Part shown: one piece after another, positions 45,750-53,895 of the stretch
How the letters are laid out: each line of letters starts with the position of its first letter
Position numbering within the stretch: the stretch's first letter is position 1
From: Pseudomonadota bacterium
Lineage (GTDB): Bacteria > Pseudomonadota > Gammaproteobacteria > Burkholderiales > Rhodocyclaceae
DNA length: 64,000 nucleotides
Assembly: GCA_018241685.1 (NCBI GenBank)
Contig: JAFEDJ010000071.1
Location: 1 to 64,000, forward strand
Direction: 5' to 3'
Position numbers and translations under genes: made by a program
The notes under the pieces: generated by a model
The model's database searches: none
What the model was told of the DNA's origin: nothing
Seen by the model: only the letters and a program-made list of their open reading frames with translations

Positions 45750-46762
45750 CAGCGTTTCACCACGATCTGGTCATACACGCCGCCGTCGGCGAAATGGGTC
45801 TTCTGCACCGCATCCCAACCGCCCAGCTTGCCTTCCACCGTAAAGGTCTTCACGGCCGGGAAACGGCTGGCGTACTTCTTCAGGATTGCCGGATCGACCG
45901 GACGGAAATGGTGCTTGGCGATGATCTCCTGCCCTTCCGGCGAGAACAGGAAGTTCAGGTAAGCCGTCGCCTGCTTGCGCGTGCCGCGCTTGTCCACCAC
46001 CTTGCTCACCAGCGCCACCGGCGCCGCCGCTTCGATGGACACGGACGGATAGACCACGTCGAACTTGTCGCCGCCCACTTCCTGGTCGATCAGCACCGCC
46101 TCGTTCTCGAAGGTGATCAGCACGTCGCCGATGTCACGCTGCGTGAAGGTCGTCGTCGCCCCGCGGCCGCCGCCGTCGAGCACCGGCACGTTGGCAAACA
46201 GCTTGGTTACGAAGTCCCGCGCACCGGCGTCGCTGCCGGTCTTCTGCAGCGCATAGCCCCATGCTGCCAGATAGGTATAGCGGCCGTTGCCGGATGTCTT
46301 GGGGTTCGGCACGATCACCTGCAGGCCCGGACGGACCAGGTCGGACCAATCCTTGATGCCCTTCGGATTGCCCTTGCGCACCAGGAAGATGGTGTTCGTC
46401 GTGTAAGGCGCCGCCGCGTGCGGGAAAGCCTTCTGCCAGTCCGAAGCAACCAGGCCCTGCTTGGCCAGCACATCGATGTCCGGCACCTGGTTCATCGTCA
46501 CCACATCCGCCTCCAGGCCCGCCGCCACCGACTGGACCTGCTTGCTCGAACCACCATGGGACTGGTTGATCGTCAGCTTCTCCTTCGCCGTGCGCTGCCA
46601 CTGGGCGATGAAGGCCGGATTGATGTCCTTATAAAGCTCCCGCGACACATCGTAGGAGACATTGAGAAGCGTGGCATCGGCCAAGGCCGGCGCCGCCGGC
46701 AAGACCGTCAGGCCCGCCAGCAAGGCCAGCACGGGACGCAGCGCAGCACGGGTCGGGGACAT
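45749..46762 (-). CDS. sbp: Periplasmic sulfate-binding protein
   Basis: This 337-aa protein has a signal peptide (LRPVLALLAGLTVLPAAPALA) and the sulfate-binding family pattern LLNVSYDVSRELYKDINPAF, QSHGGSSKQVQSVAAGLEADVV and NPKTSGNGRYTYLAAWGYA. It delivers sulfate or thiosulfate to CysTWA. It heads the operon, with AGGAGA before the ATG. It could be named cysP by other authors. Confidence 0.94.
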   Translation of the reverse strand: MSPTRAALRPVLALLAGLTVLPAAPALADATLLNVSYDVSRELYKDINPAFIAQWQRTAKEKLTINQSHGGSSKQVQSVAAGLEADVVTMNQVPDIDVLAKQGLVASDWQKAFPHAAAPYTTNTIFLVRKGNPKGIKDWSDLVRPGLQVIVPNPKTSGNGRYTYLAAWGYALQKTGSDAGARDFVTKLFANVPVLDGGGRGATTTFTQRDIGDVLITFENEAVLIDQEVGGDKFDVVYPSVSIEAAAPVALVSKVVDKRGTRKQATAYLNFLFSPEGQEIIAKHHFRPVDPAILKKYASRFPAVKTFTVEGKLGGWDAVQKTHFADGGVYDQIVVKR

Positions 46763-46974
46763 GGGATTCTCCTGTTTATCGAGTCAGACCCGAGTCTAGG
46801 GAGGAGTCGCGATGCACCAAACCAATAAAAATGGCTTTGTATATTCCTTGGAGTGCAATGATGAGGAGCTAGACAGATTTGCGCGTTATAAAGAAGCACG
46901 CACAAGGCCTTCCGTTGGATTCCTGACCTCACCATACAAAGGCACAGTGCACCTGCCCCGAAAACTATCGACGC
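46763..46974. other. Intergenic region upstream of sbp
   Basis: It must hold the leftward sbp promoter and its CysB site; the AT-rich part around 46820-46860 is the likeliest place. A 62-codon rightward frame at 46812 has a good GGAGG but no other support. Confidence 0.4.
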
Positions 46975-47355
46975 TTGACGCATCCACGATGCGAACCTGA
47001 TACTCACCGCCGTCACCTAAACAGTGGTGACCGGGTTGGGAAGCCCGGAAAAGCAAAGGCCGATGAGGCCGCGTTTGTCGCGGCTTTCTCATGTCGGCTA
47101 CATGGTTGCGCCTGTTCAATGGCGGGCCGTGTGGTGCAGCCGCAAGGCTGGCCGGTTCCTTTGCCCGGTACTTCCCACTCCACACGGTTCCGCCGCCCCG
47201 TTGGGAAGCGGGGGGCGGAGATTCAATCTCGCAAAGGAGCACTGCACCATGGTCGTTCACACCCAGTCGTGCGCACATTCGCGCTCACCCATTCCATTCA
47301 TACCTTCCGCACTCCACACGGTCCATTCGACACGACACTCGCAGGAGGCCACGGC
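46975..47355 (+). other. Structured, phage ash-like leader of the 97-aa gene
   Basis: The frame of the 97-aa gene stays open upstream to 46975. Its translation has the run RVGKPGKAKADEAAF, then a Cys-rich patch, then SMAGRVVQPQGWPVP, which resembles the ash/Icd-like region of P4-type prophages (M-x-G-R-x-x-x-P-x-G-x-P-V). At RNA level it can form several hairpins: GTCACC/GGTGAC (47012-47031), CCGGG/CCCGG just after, and GCCGCG/CGCGGC (47068-47084). It may be a coding leader, a regulatory RNA, or both. The family resemblance is from memory. Confidence 0.45.
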
Positions 47356-47649
47356 ATGAACACGCCGATGAACTTCACAGCGCCAGCAGACCCGCTCTAT
47401 GTGTTGTCGGATAGCGTTGGTTCCCTCGCCCTCATCGATCAGCTCACCGCCCGACAGGCGCAGCTTCAAGCGCTACTCGCCATGACGCGTGGCAACGCTG
47501 GCGCTGTTTTCCGGCGCCTGGATGCGGAGTATCAGGAAAACTACCTGTGGGCCTGCGGAATGATTGCCGATGAGGCGCGGGAATTGATGGACGCCATTCT
47601 GGCGAGGCGACACGAAGAGAAGCTGATGTCAGCCCACCAAGGGGGTTGA
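47356..47649 (+). CDS. Small hypothetical protein (97 aa), paralogue of the gene at 1-152
   Basis: The start has AGGAGG 7 nt upstream. The protein reads as a helical domain: an N-terminal segment (DPLYVLSDSVGSLALIDQLTARQAQ), then LLAMTRGNAGAVFRRLDAEYQENYLWACGMIADEARELMDAIL. The last part is closely related to the truncated protein at the window start. Family may be a DUF3077-like regulator, but I am not certain. Its unusual leader points to phage or mobile-element ancestry. A hairpin follows. Confidence 0.75.
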   Translation: MNTPMNFTAPADPLYVLSDSVGSLALIDQLTARQAQLQALLAMTRGNAGAVFRRLDAEYQENYLWACGMIADEARELMDAILARRHEEKLMSAHQGG

Positions 47650-47672
47650 AGCCGAAGGGCCGTATTTGCGGT

Positions 47673-47696
47673 GCGCACTACCAATAGGTGGTGCGC
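47673..47696 (+). terminator. Hairpin after the 97-aa gene
   Basis: Stem GCGCACTACC/GGTGGTGCGC with an AATA loop, no T-tract; possible terminator. Confidence 0.45.
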
Positions 47697-47761
47697 CAGT
47701 CGAACAAGCCCTCGGGCGTCGGCGTGGCCATTCATCGGTAACTGGCAATCAGTCGGAATCC

Positions 47762-48472
47762 CTAGCCGACATTGCCTTCTGTACGCCTGGAAAACCAGGC
47801 ATGAATCAGCCCCGACTGATAGAACCCCACAGGCTGCTCAAAACCGGCCGCCTGGATGATGGAGGCCACCTGAGCAGGAGGGAGGATTGCGACATCCTTG
47901 GCGTAAGCCGCGCGCATTTGCTCCAATCCGGACGCGGGGATACCTGCAGCCAGCATCATGTTCAGCCACACCTTGAGAAGGGCTTCGTATTCAGCGGAGT
48001 CTATTTCCGATGCCAGATCCGAACTCGCCAGAATGCCCCCTGCGCGAAGCCTTGCTGCGATGGTCCGGAAGAAATCGGTGCGGGCATCCTGTTCCAGAAT
48101 GAACTGGGATACCAGAAAGCACGTCGCGGCATCGAACGCATCCTGGACAGGCAGCGACTCCAGGTAGCCCTCATGGAATGAGCAGCGGGAAATAAACCCT
48201 TCCTTCTCCGCTTTGCTGCGACAGACATCGAGCATGGCGCCGGAGGGTTCCACGGCGACGAAAGTCCATTGCGGAAATCGCTGCGCGAGATAGCTCATTT
48301 CTTCGCCGGTACCGATTCCGACACAGAGGATCCGTGCCGTGGCCGGGAGCTCGGCAAATACCGCCGCCAGGAGGAGATGCATCGCTTCCCGAATAGGCGC
48401 CGTTTTTGCCCACCGTTCGTCATAGCTGGAAGCCTGCTGATCGAAGATGGCCTTGATTTCATCGCTACGCAT
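47762..48472 (-). CDS. SAM-dependent methyltransferase, class I
   Basis: This 236-aa protein has motif I ILCVGIGTGEEMSYLA near residue 48, an acidic residue at VAVEPS and the later block DAATCFLVSQFIL, as in class I methyltransferases. The substrate is unknown. No signal peptide is present. It lies between the small-protein gene and the SPW gene and shows no operon partner. Confidence 0.85.
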   Translation of the reverse strand: MRSDEIKAIFDQQASSYDERWAKTAPIREAMHLLLAAVFAELPATARILCVGIGTGEEMSYLAQRFPQWTFVAVEPSGAMLDVCRSKAEKEGFISRCSFHEGYLESLPVQDAFDAATCFLVSQFILEQDARTDFFRTIAARLRAGGILASSDLASEIDSAEYEALLKVWLNMMLAAGIPASGLEQMRAAYAKDVAILPPAQVASIIQAAGFEQPVGFYQSGLIHAWFSRRTEGNVG

Positions 48473-48540
48473 GGTGATTTCCTGTTGTTCCTGTTGGATC
48501 GCTTACCGGGCTCTGCGCATCAACCTGCGGGCCCTCGTGG

Positions 48541-48873
48541 TCAGCGGTCCTTGAGCCGAAGCATTTGCAGGATCGCAAGTGCCATTACGCTGACGCCAAC
48601 CGTAATTGCCGTGATCTTTGCAGAGCTCTCCCCGGAAAAGCCCAGCAAATATGGCGCACATATCAGCCAGAAGCCGATCAGGGCATTGAGAATTTCCTCG
48701 CCGGCGTCCACCAGACGAATAGCCACCATCAGATTGAAAACGACGATCACTGCCCCAACGCCATATGCGTTCTCCGTAGCGGGGTGATTAAGCCAGTAGC
48801 CTTGGACATGTGGCGATGTGGCAAGCCATGCCCCCAGAAGTACCGATAGCCAATCCTGCCAGCGAATCCTCAT
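48541..48873 (-). CDS. SPW repeat membrane protein
   Basis: This 110-aa protein has about four hydrophobic helices arranged as two repeats, each with an SP/AP motif after the first helix (ATSPHVQGYW and CAPYLLGFS). This matches the SPW repeat family of unknown function. The downstream end lies 68 nt before the methyltransferase start on the same strand. Confidence 0.8.
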   Translation of the reverse strand: MRIRWQDWLSVLLGAWLATSPHVQGYWLNHPATENAYGVGAVIVVFNLMVAIRLVDAGEEILNALIGFWLICAPYLLGFSGESSAKITAITVGVSVMALAILQMLRLKDR

Positions 48874-48949
48874 AGGTCCCCCCTAATCCCAAGAGAGCAC
48901 GCAACTCTACCGTTCAGCCTCAAGCCACGAGAGTTCTGAAACAACGGAA

Positions 48950-48971
48950 TTACAATTGCTCATGATTGTAA
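48950..48971. promoter_or_regulatory. Dyad operator upstream of the Spy-like gene
   Basis: TTACAAT (48950-48956) and ATTGTAA (48965-48971) are perfect inverted arms with an 8-bp spacer, 65 bp before the start codon. It could bind a response regulator or a TetR/LysR-type dimer; the regulator is not known. Confidence 0.5.
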
Positions 48972-49035
48972 AGCGCATCCTGTAGAGGCACAGGCCTAGA
49001 ATTTCAATCAAGTCAACGAACAACAGGAGACCGAC

Positions 49036-49596
49036 ATGCTTGCCTCAAGATTACTTCTCTCGACCCTTACCGTTGGCTGCATGTTGGTCTCTGCCGGGTT
49101 GCCGTCCGTCTCTTTTGCCGATGAAGATCCTGCATCTCAGGACCCGGCACGCTCCTTGCCCCATCAAGACCAGGCCCAGTGGGTCAAGAAACGTCTGGAC
49201 CGGGAAGCGGCCATGTTGGAGATCAAGGCCTCACAGGAAGGTGCCTGGGAAGCCTATGCCGCCTCCGCCCAGGAACTGGCTGGCAGTTACGGGGCATACA
49301 AGCTTGTACCACTCGACGTGGATGCAGCCGCCCTCATGCGTTTGCATGCTGATCAGGCCGCAAGCTTTGCCCAGCACATAGCCAGGCTGGCGGATGCGAC
49401 CGACAGGTTGCGGAAAGTGCTGAACGACGATCAGCGTAAGGTGCTGGACCGCATCGTCCGGATGCATTCCCAGCTCCAGGGCCGCCATCATGAACATTGG
49501 CAGGACTTCGAGGAGTCCAGGCATGACTCCAGTGCTACGCCAGGGCCTGCCGCACCGGCACCAAGAACTCGTGCTCCGGCCAAGACAAAAAACTGA
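49036..49596 (+). CDS. Periplasmic Spy/CpxP-like LTxxQ protein
   Basis: This 186-aa protein has a signal peptide (LLLSTLTVGCMLVSAGLPSVSFA) and a helical core ending in LNDDQRKVLDRIVRMH, matching the LTxxQ-type motif of Spy/CpxP stress chaperones. The last 30 residues are Pro/Ala/Arg rich and disordered. An AGGAGA motif precedes the ATG. Role: probable envelope-stress chaperone, by family. Confidence 0.8.
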   Translation: MLASRLLLSTLTVGCMLVSAGLPSVSFADEDPASQDPARSLPHQDQAQWVKKRLDREAAMLEIKASQEGAWEAYAASAQELAGSYGAYKLVPLDVDAAALMRLHADQAASFAQHIARLADATDRLRKVLNDDQRKVLDRIVRMHSQLQGRHHEHWQDFEESRHDSSATPGPAAPAPRTRAPAKTKN

Positions 49597-49675
49597 ATCC
49601 CTTTTTACGTTTGCCCCATGCCGGACACGTGTCTGATGGGGTGTTTAGCTGTTCAACGCTAGCGGGTAGCTTCAA

Positions 49676-50017
49676 ATGAAAACTCTCAAACTGCTTGCCG
49701 CACTGGTCGTGCTTGGCGCCGCCAGCACAAATCCGGCCTGGGCAGACCGCGGCCACGCCCATGTGGGTGTAATGATCGGCGTCCCGCTGTACGCGCCGGC
49801 GTATTACCCCCCCTACTACTATCCCCCATACTCACCACCGGTCGTCATCGAGCGTACGGCTCCCCCGGTGTATATCCAGCAACAAGCGGCACCGGCGCAG
49901 GCTCCGGCGGCCAATGTCTGGTATTTCTGCGCCGCAGCCAACGCCTATTATCCCTACGTCAAAGATTGTCCCGGTGGTTGGCAGCAGGTCCAGCCTCAAC
50001 CCCCCGAACAACCTTGA
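49676..50017 (+). CDS. Exported Pro/Tyr-rich protein (113 aa)
   Basis: A signal peptide (LKLLAALVVLGAASTNPAWA) is followed by a short Gly/Val segment, a Pro/Tyr-rich tract (AYYPPYYYPPYSPPVV) and a C-terminal domain with two Cys (WYFCAAANAYYPYVKDCPGGW). This ending is common in small proteobacterial surface-associated proteins of unknown function. It lies 9 nt before the next gene, a glycine-zipper lipoprotein, and both likely serve the envelope. Confidence 0.75.
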   Translation: MKTLKLLAALVVLGAASTNPAWADRGHAHVGVMIGVPLYAPAYYPPYYYPPYSPPVVIERTAPPVYIQQQAAPAQAPAANVWYFCAAANAYYPYVKDCPGGWQQVQPQPPEQP

Positions 50018-50026
50018 CCGGAGAGG

Positions 50027-50554
50027 ATGATCATCATGAAAACATCCAAAGCCACTCTTGCGATCGCACTCCCGCTGCTATTGCTTTCCGGATGCGTGAC
50101 GATGCCCAATGGGCCGAGCATCATGGCGCTCCCGGGTTACGGGAAGACTTTCGATCAATTCCGGGCCGACGATGCCGAGTGTCGCCAATATGCGAGTTAC
50201 CAGATCGGCGGCCGCGATGCCAATCAGGCAGCCACAGATGCGGGCGTGAAAAGCGCAGTTGTCGGGACAGCCGTCGGGGCGCTCGCCGGCGCAGCGATCG
50301 GCGGTCACAACGGAGCGGGTGCAGGCGCCGGCGCAGGATTGCTGCTTGGCAGCGCGGCCGGCTCAGGTGCGGCCCAGAGCTCCGCCTACGGCACCCAACG
50401 CAGCTATGACCACGCCTACATCCAGTGCATGTACGCAAAGGGCGAGCAGGTGCCAATGGCCGTGGCGCCGCAACAGCGCTATTCCGCCCCGCCGTCGGCG
50501 CCACAACCCGGCTATTACCCGCCGCCTCCGCCGCCGGGCTACCCGGGTCGTTAA
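50027..50554 (+). CDS. Glycine-zipper lipoprotein
   Basis: This 175-aa protein has a lipoprotein signal ending in the lipobox LLSGC. A glycine zipper (AVGALAGAAIGGHNGAGAGAGAGLLLGSAAG) could insert in or associate with membrane. A Pro/Tyr-rich tail follows. The start is either 50027 or the ATG three codons later (MKTSKATLAI). It is operon partner of the Pro/Tyr-rich protein. Confidence 0.8.
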   Translation: MIIMKTSKATLAIALPLLLLSGCVTMPNGPSIMALPGYGKTFDQFRADDAECRQYASYQIGGRDANQAATDAGVKSAVVGTAVGALAGAAIGGHNGAGAGAGAGLLLGSAAGSGAAQSSAYGTQRSYDHAYIQCMYAKGEQVPMAVAPQQRYSAPPSAPQPGYYPPPPPPGYPGR

Positions 50555-50945
50555 TCACGCTGCTGACTCGATGTTTCTGAGTGAACTTCAAATCTCGCAG
50601 CGTGAACATCGAATGTTCCGCCAAGCTCCGTTCGATACCGTGCGGCACACATCCTTTGTGGACGCTACGACATTTCATATTGCATCCGCACTATCAAATC
50701 TCGCCTCTCCCACATCGCAATAGCCCCTCGCAGCATCGTATGTTGCAGCCGCATCAATCGATGCGGCTGCAACAGCATCGAATGTTGATCACGCGCACTC
50801 ACCTGTCGACACCGACATGGTCACCGAGCGGTCTGGCGCGTGCTATGTGTCGGCGGTCACCATCGATCAACTCGGGGGAACATGTCACCAGTGGCAGGCA
50901 TCACAGACATTAACGGCCCTGTCCACCGACGATCGTACCCTCACC
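50555..50945. repeat. Intergenic region with repeated palindromic motifs
   Basis: No gene is seen. GAACAT-CGA-ATGTTC at 50604-50618 is a perfect 15-bp palindrome. The core CATCG[A/T]ATG recurs at 50734-50742 and 50776-50784. Between the latter two lies a perfect 13-bp inverted repeat TTGCAGCCGCATC/GATGCGGCTGCAA (50743-50772) with a four-base loop and no T-tract. This looks like an operator cluster or a small repeat unit rather than a terminator. Confidence 0.55.
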
Positions 50946-51467
50946 ATGAAACCCCTGCCTGCCGCTCTGCTGGGCGCTTCCCTCGCCGCCCTGCTGTCCG
51001 CCTGCGCTGGCCCGCGCTTCCCGGCAAACGCCGCGACGGTCGATGAACTCGTCGCTCGCCTGGGGCCACCCGCCAGGCGCTGGCCGGTGGAAAACGGTGG
51101 CGAGCGCCTGGCCTTCACCACGTCGCCGCTGGGCACCCAGACCTGGATGGCTGTCACCGATGCGGGCGGCCGGGTGCGCAGCGTCGGGAATGTGCTCGAT
51201 ATGCCGCACTTCGCTCGCGTACAGCCGGGCATGGACGAGGACATGGTAATGCGCGAGATCGGGCCGCCCTACCTGCCCTGGACGGTAAGCTACCCGGCAC
51301 GCAACGAGCGCGTGTGGGAATGGCGCTACTGCGATGTATGGAACGAACCAGCACGCTTCGATGTGCTGTTCGACGCCAGCACCGGCAAGGTCCGTTCGAC
51401 GATGAGCCTCACCGAACGCCAATCTCGCGATGGCAGCGGCGAACGCAGCGAGTGGTGCAGCCAGTAA
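50946..51467 (+). CDS. Lipoprotein, SmpA/BamE-like
   Basis: This 173-aa protein has a lipobox (ALLSAC) and a small domain with MDEDMVMREIGPPYLPWTVSY plus VWEWRYCDVWNEPARFDVLFDASTGKV, recalling the SmpA/OmlA/BamE fold. It is not in a Bam context, so a general envelope role is more likely than BamE itself. The ATG at 50946 gives the signal peptide; a longer frame does not. Confidence 0.72.
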   Translation: MKPLPAALLGASLAALLSACAGPRFPANAATVDELVARLGPPARRWPVENGGERLAFTTSPLGTQTWMAVTDAGGRVRSVGNVLDMPHFARVQPGMDEDMVMREIGPPYLPWTVSYPARNERVWEWRYCDVWNEPARFDVLFDASTGKVRSTMSLTERQSRDGSGERSEWCSQ

Positions 51468-51490
51468 TACCCCCTCCACGGCTGTGAGCC

Positions 51491-51526
51491 GGACGTTCGA
51501 CTCCTGCACGAACGTCCGATTCTCGG
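51491..51526. promoter_or_regulatory. Upstream activator site for acxABC
   Basis: Inverted arms GGACGTTCG (51491-51499) and CGAACGTCC (51509-51517) lie about 95-130 bp upstream of the sigma-54 promoter. The right arm and following bases (CGAACGTCCGATTCTCGG) recur with one mismatch upstream of acxR at 56866-56883. AcxR is the likely binding protein. Confidence 0.65.
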
Positions 51527-51619
51527 TCGCCGATTGATCCGCCTGCCCAGCCTCCGCTCCAGCGGCATTAATTAAAAAATCAATTCCATTTCAGTCTCTT
51601 AGCTCCTTTATCCGTGGCC

Positions 51620-51634
51620 TGGCACAGCGGTTGC
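51620..51634 (+). promoter_or_regulatory. Sigma-54 promoter of acxABC
   Basis: TGGCAC-N5-TTGC matches the -24/-12 consensus with correct GG to GC spacing. It lies 85 bp before the acxA start, and a sigma-54 activator is encoded at the end of the cluster. Confidence 0.85.
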
Positions 51635-51718
51635 GCTATGTCTTGCGGGGTCAGCGGCTCGCCCCGGGGTGCGGCGGAACGCGGCACCAATCCAAACCAA
51701 GGAGAAATGGAGACAACC

Positions 51719-53866
51719 ATGGAAGTCCAACAATCACAGGTGCAGGTGATGGGCATCGATGCCGGCGGCACGATGACCGACACCTTCTTCGTACGAGCCG
51801 ACGGACGCTTCGTCGTCGGCAAGGCGCAGAGCAATCCGGCCGACGAATCGCTGGCCATCTTCAACTCGTCGGAAGACGCCCTCGCCCACTGGAACCGCAC
51901 GGTGGACGACGTCTATCCGGAACTGGCGACCTGCGTCTATTCCGGCACCGCGATGCTCAACCGTATCCTGATGCGCAAGGGCCTCGACGTGGGCCTGATC
52001 TGCAACAAGGGTTTCGAGCAGATCCATTCGATGGGCCGCGCCCTGCAGAGCTATCTGGGCTACGCGCTGGAAGACCGCATCCACCTCAACACCCACCGCT
52101 ACGACGAGCCGCTGGTGCCCGTTTCCCGCACCCGCGGCGTGACCGAGCGCACCGACGTGCAGGGCAAGGTGGTCATCCCGCTGCGCGAGGAGGAAGTCCG
52201 CCAGGCCACCCGCGAGCTGATCGCCGCCGGCGCGCAGGCCATCGTGATCTGCCTGCTGCAGTCCCACAAGAACGAGTCCAGCGAAACCCGTGCCCGCGAC
52301 ATTGCGCGTGAGGAGCTGGCCAAGCTGAAGGTGGACATCCCGGTCTTCGCGTCGGTGGATTACTACCCGTCGCGCAAGGAAAGCCACCGGATGAACACCA
52401 CCATCCTGGAAGCCTACGGTGCCGAACCGTCGCGCCAGACCCTCAAGAAGGTCAGCGACCGCTTCAAGAAGCACGGCGCCAAGTTCGACCTGCGCGTGAT
52501 GGCCACCCACGGCGGCACGATCAGCTGGAAGGCCAAGGAGCTGGCCCGCACCATCGTCTCCGGCCCGATCGGCGGCGTCATCGGCTCCAAGCTGCTCGGC
52601 GAATACCTCGGCGACGAGAACATCGCCTGCTCCGACATCGGCGGCACCAGCTTCGACGTGGCGCTGATCACCAAGGGCAACTTCGCGATCAAGTCCGATC
52701 CGGACATGGCCCGCCTGGTACTGTCCCTGCCGCTGGTGGCGATGGACTCGGTGGGCGCTGGCGCCGGCAGCTTCGTGCGCCTCGACCCCTACAGCAAGTC
52801 GATCAAGCTCGGCCCGGACAGCGCCGGCTACCGGGTCGGCACCTGCTGGCCGGAGAGCGGCCTGGATACGGTGTCGGTGTCCGACTGCCACGTGGTGCTC
52901 GGCTACCTGAACCCGGACAACTTTCTGGGTGGGGCGATCAAGCTCGACGTGCAGCGCGCCCGCGACCACATCAAGGCGCAGATCGCCGACCCGCTCGGCC
53001 TGTCGGTGGAAGATGCCGCGGCCGGCGTCATCGAGCTGCTCGACCTGACCCTGTCCGAGTACCTGCGCGCCAACATCAGCGCCAAGGGCTACAACCCGGC
53101 CGAATTCACCTGCTTCTCCTACGGCGGCGCCGGCCCGGTGCACACCTACGGCTACACCGAAGGCGTCGGCTTCAAGGACGTGGTGGTGCCGGCCTGGGCG
53201 GCGGGCTTCTCGGCCTTCGGCTGCGCCTGCGCAGATTTCGAGTACCGCTACGACAAGTCGGTGGACCTGGGCGTCGCCCAGCTCGCCCCCGACGCGGACA
53301 AGGAAGCGGCCTGCCGCACGCTGCAGGACGCCTGGTCCGAACTGGCGCTGAAGGTCATCGACGAGTTCGTGCTCAATGGCTACAAGGCCGAGGACGTGCT
53401 ACTGATCCCCGGCTACAAGATGCAGTACATGGGCCAGCTCAACGACCTGGAGATCGTCTCGCCGGTGACCAGCGCCGCCAGCGCCGCCGACTGGAACCAG
53501 ATCGTCGATGCCTTCGAGAACACCTATGGCCGTGTGTATGCCAGCTCGGCGCGCTCGCCGGAACTGGGCTTCTCGATCACCGGCGCGATCCTGCGCGGCA
53601 CGGTAGTGACCCAGAAGCCGGTGCTGCCGGAAGACGAGGACGCCGGCCCGACGCCGCCGCAGAGCGCCTACCTGGGCACCCGCCCGTTCTACCGCCACAA
53701 GCGCTGGGTCGACGCCGCGCTGTGGAAGATGGAAAGCCTGAAGGCCGGCAATCACATCGTGGGCCCCGCGATCATCGAATCCGACGCGACCACCTTTGTG
53801 GTGCCGGATGGCTTCGCGACCACGATCGACAAGCACCGCCTGTTCCATCTCAAGGAAGTCCGCTAG
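51719..53866 (+). CDS. acxA: Acetone carboxylase, beta subunit
   Basis: This 715-aa subunit belongs to the hydantoinase A/oxoprolinase family. With AcxB and AcxC it carboxylates acetone with bicarbonate and ATP to acetoacetate. The N-terminal ATP-binding motif GIDAGGTMTDTFF, the metal/phosphate block ATHGGTISWKAKELARTIVSGPIGG and the SDIGGTSFDVALI motif are visible. GGAG lies 6 nt before the ATG; upstream frame residues are low in similarity. It is first in the operon after a sigma-54 promoter. Confidence 0.95.
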   Translation: MEVQQSQVQVMGIDAGGTMTDTFFVRADGRFVVGKAQSNPADESLAIFNSSEDALAHWNRTVDDVYPELATCVYSGTAMLNRILMRKGLDVGLICNKGFEQIHSMGRALQSYLGYALEDRIHLNTHRYDEPLVPVSRTRGVTERTDVQGKVVIPLREEEVRQATRELIAAGAQAIVICLLQSHKNESSETRARDIAREELAKLKVDIPVFASVDYYPSRKESHRMNTTILEAYGAEPSRQTLKKVSDRFKKHGAKFDLRVMATHGGTISWKAKELARTIVSGPIGGVIGSKLLGEYLGDENIACSDIGGTSFDVALITKGNFAIKSDPDMARLVLSLPLVAMDSVGAGAGSFVRLDPYSKSIKLGPDSAGYRVGTCWPESGLDTVSVSDCHVVLGYLNPDNFLGGAIKLDVQRARDHIKAQIADPLGLSVEDAAAGVIELLDLTLSEYLRANISAKGYNPAEFTCFSYGGAGPVHTYGYTEGVGFKDVVVPAWAAGFSAFGCACADFEYRYDKSVDLGVAQLAPDADKEAACRTLQDAWSELALKVIDEFVLNGYKAEDVLLIPGYKMQYMGQLNDLEIVSPVTSAASAADWNQIVDAFENTYGRVYASSARSPELGFSITGAILRGTVVTQKPVLPEDEDAGPTPPQSAYLGTRPFYRHKRWVDAALWKMESLKAGNHIVGPAIIESDATTFVVPDGFATTIDKHRLFHLKEVR

Positions 53867-53895
53867 GCCACCCACCCCATTGAGGAGACATCGTC

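Noticed and set aside
46812..47000. 62-codon frame with GGAGG upstream
   Set aside because: The region must hold the sbp promoter; there is no homology or continuing evidence beyond the ribosome-site-like sequence.
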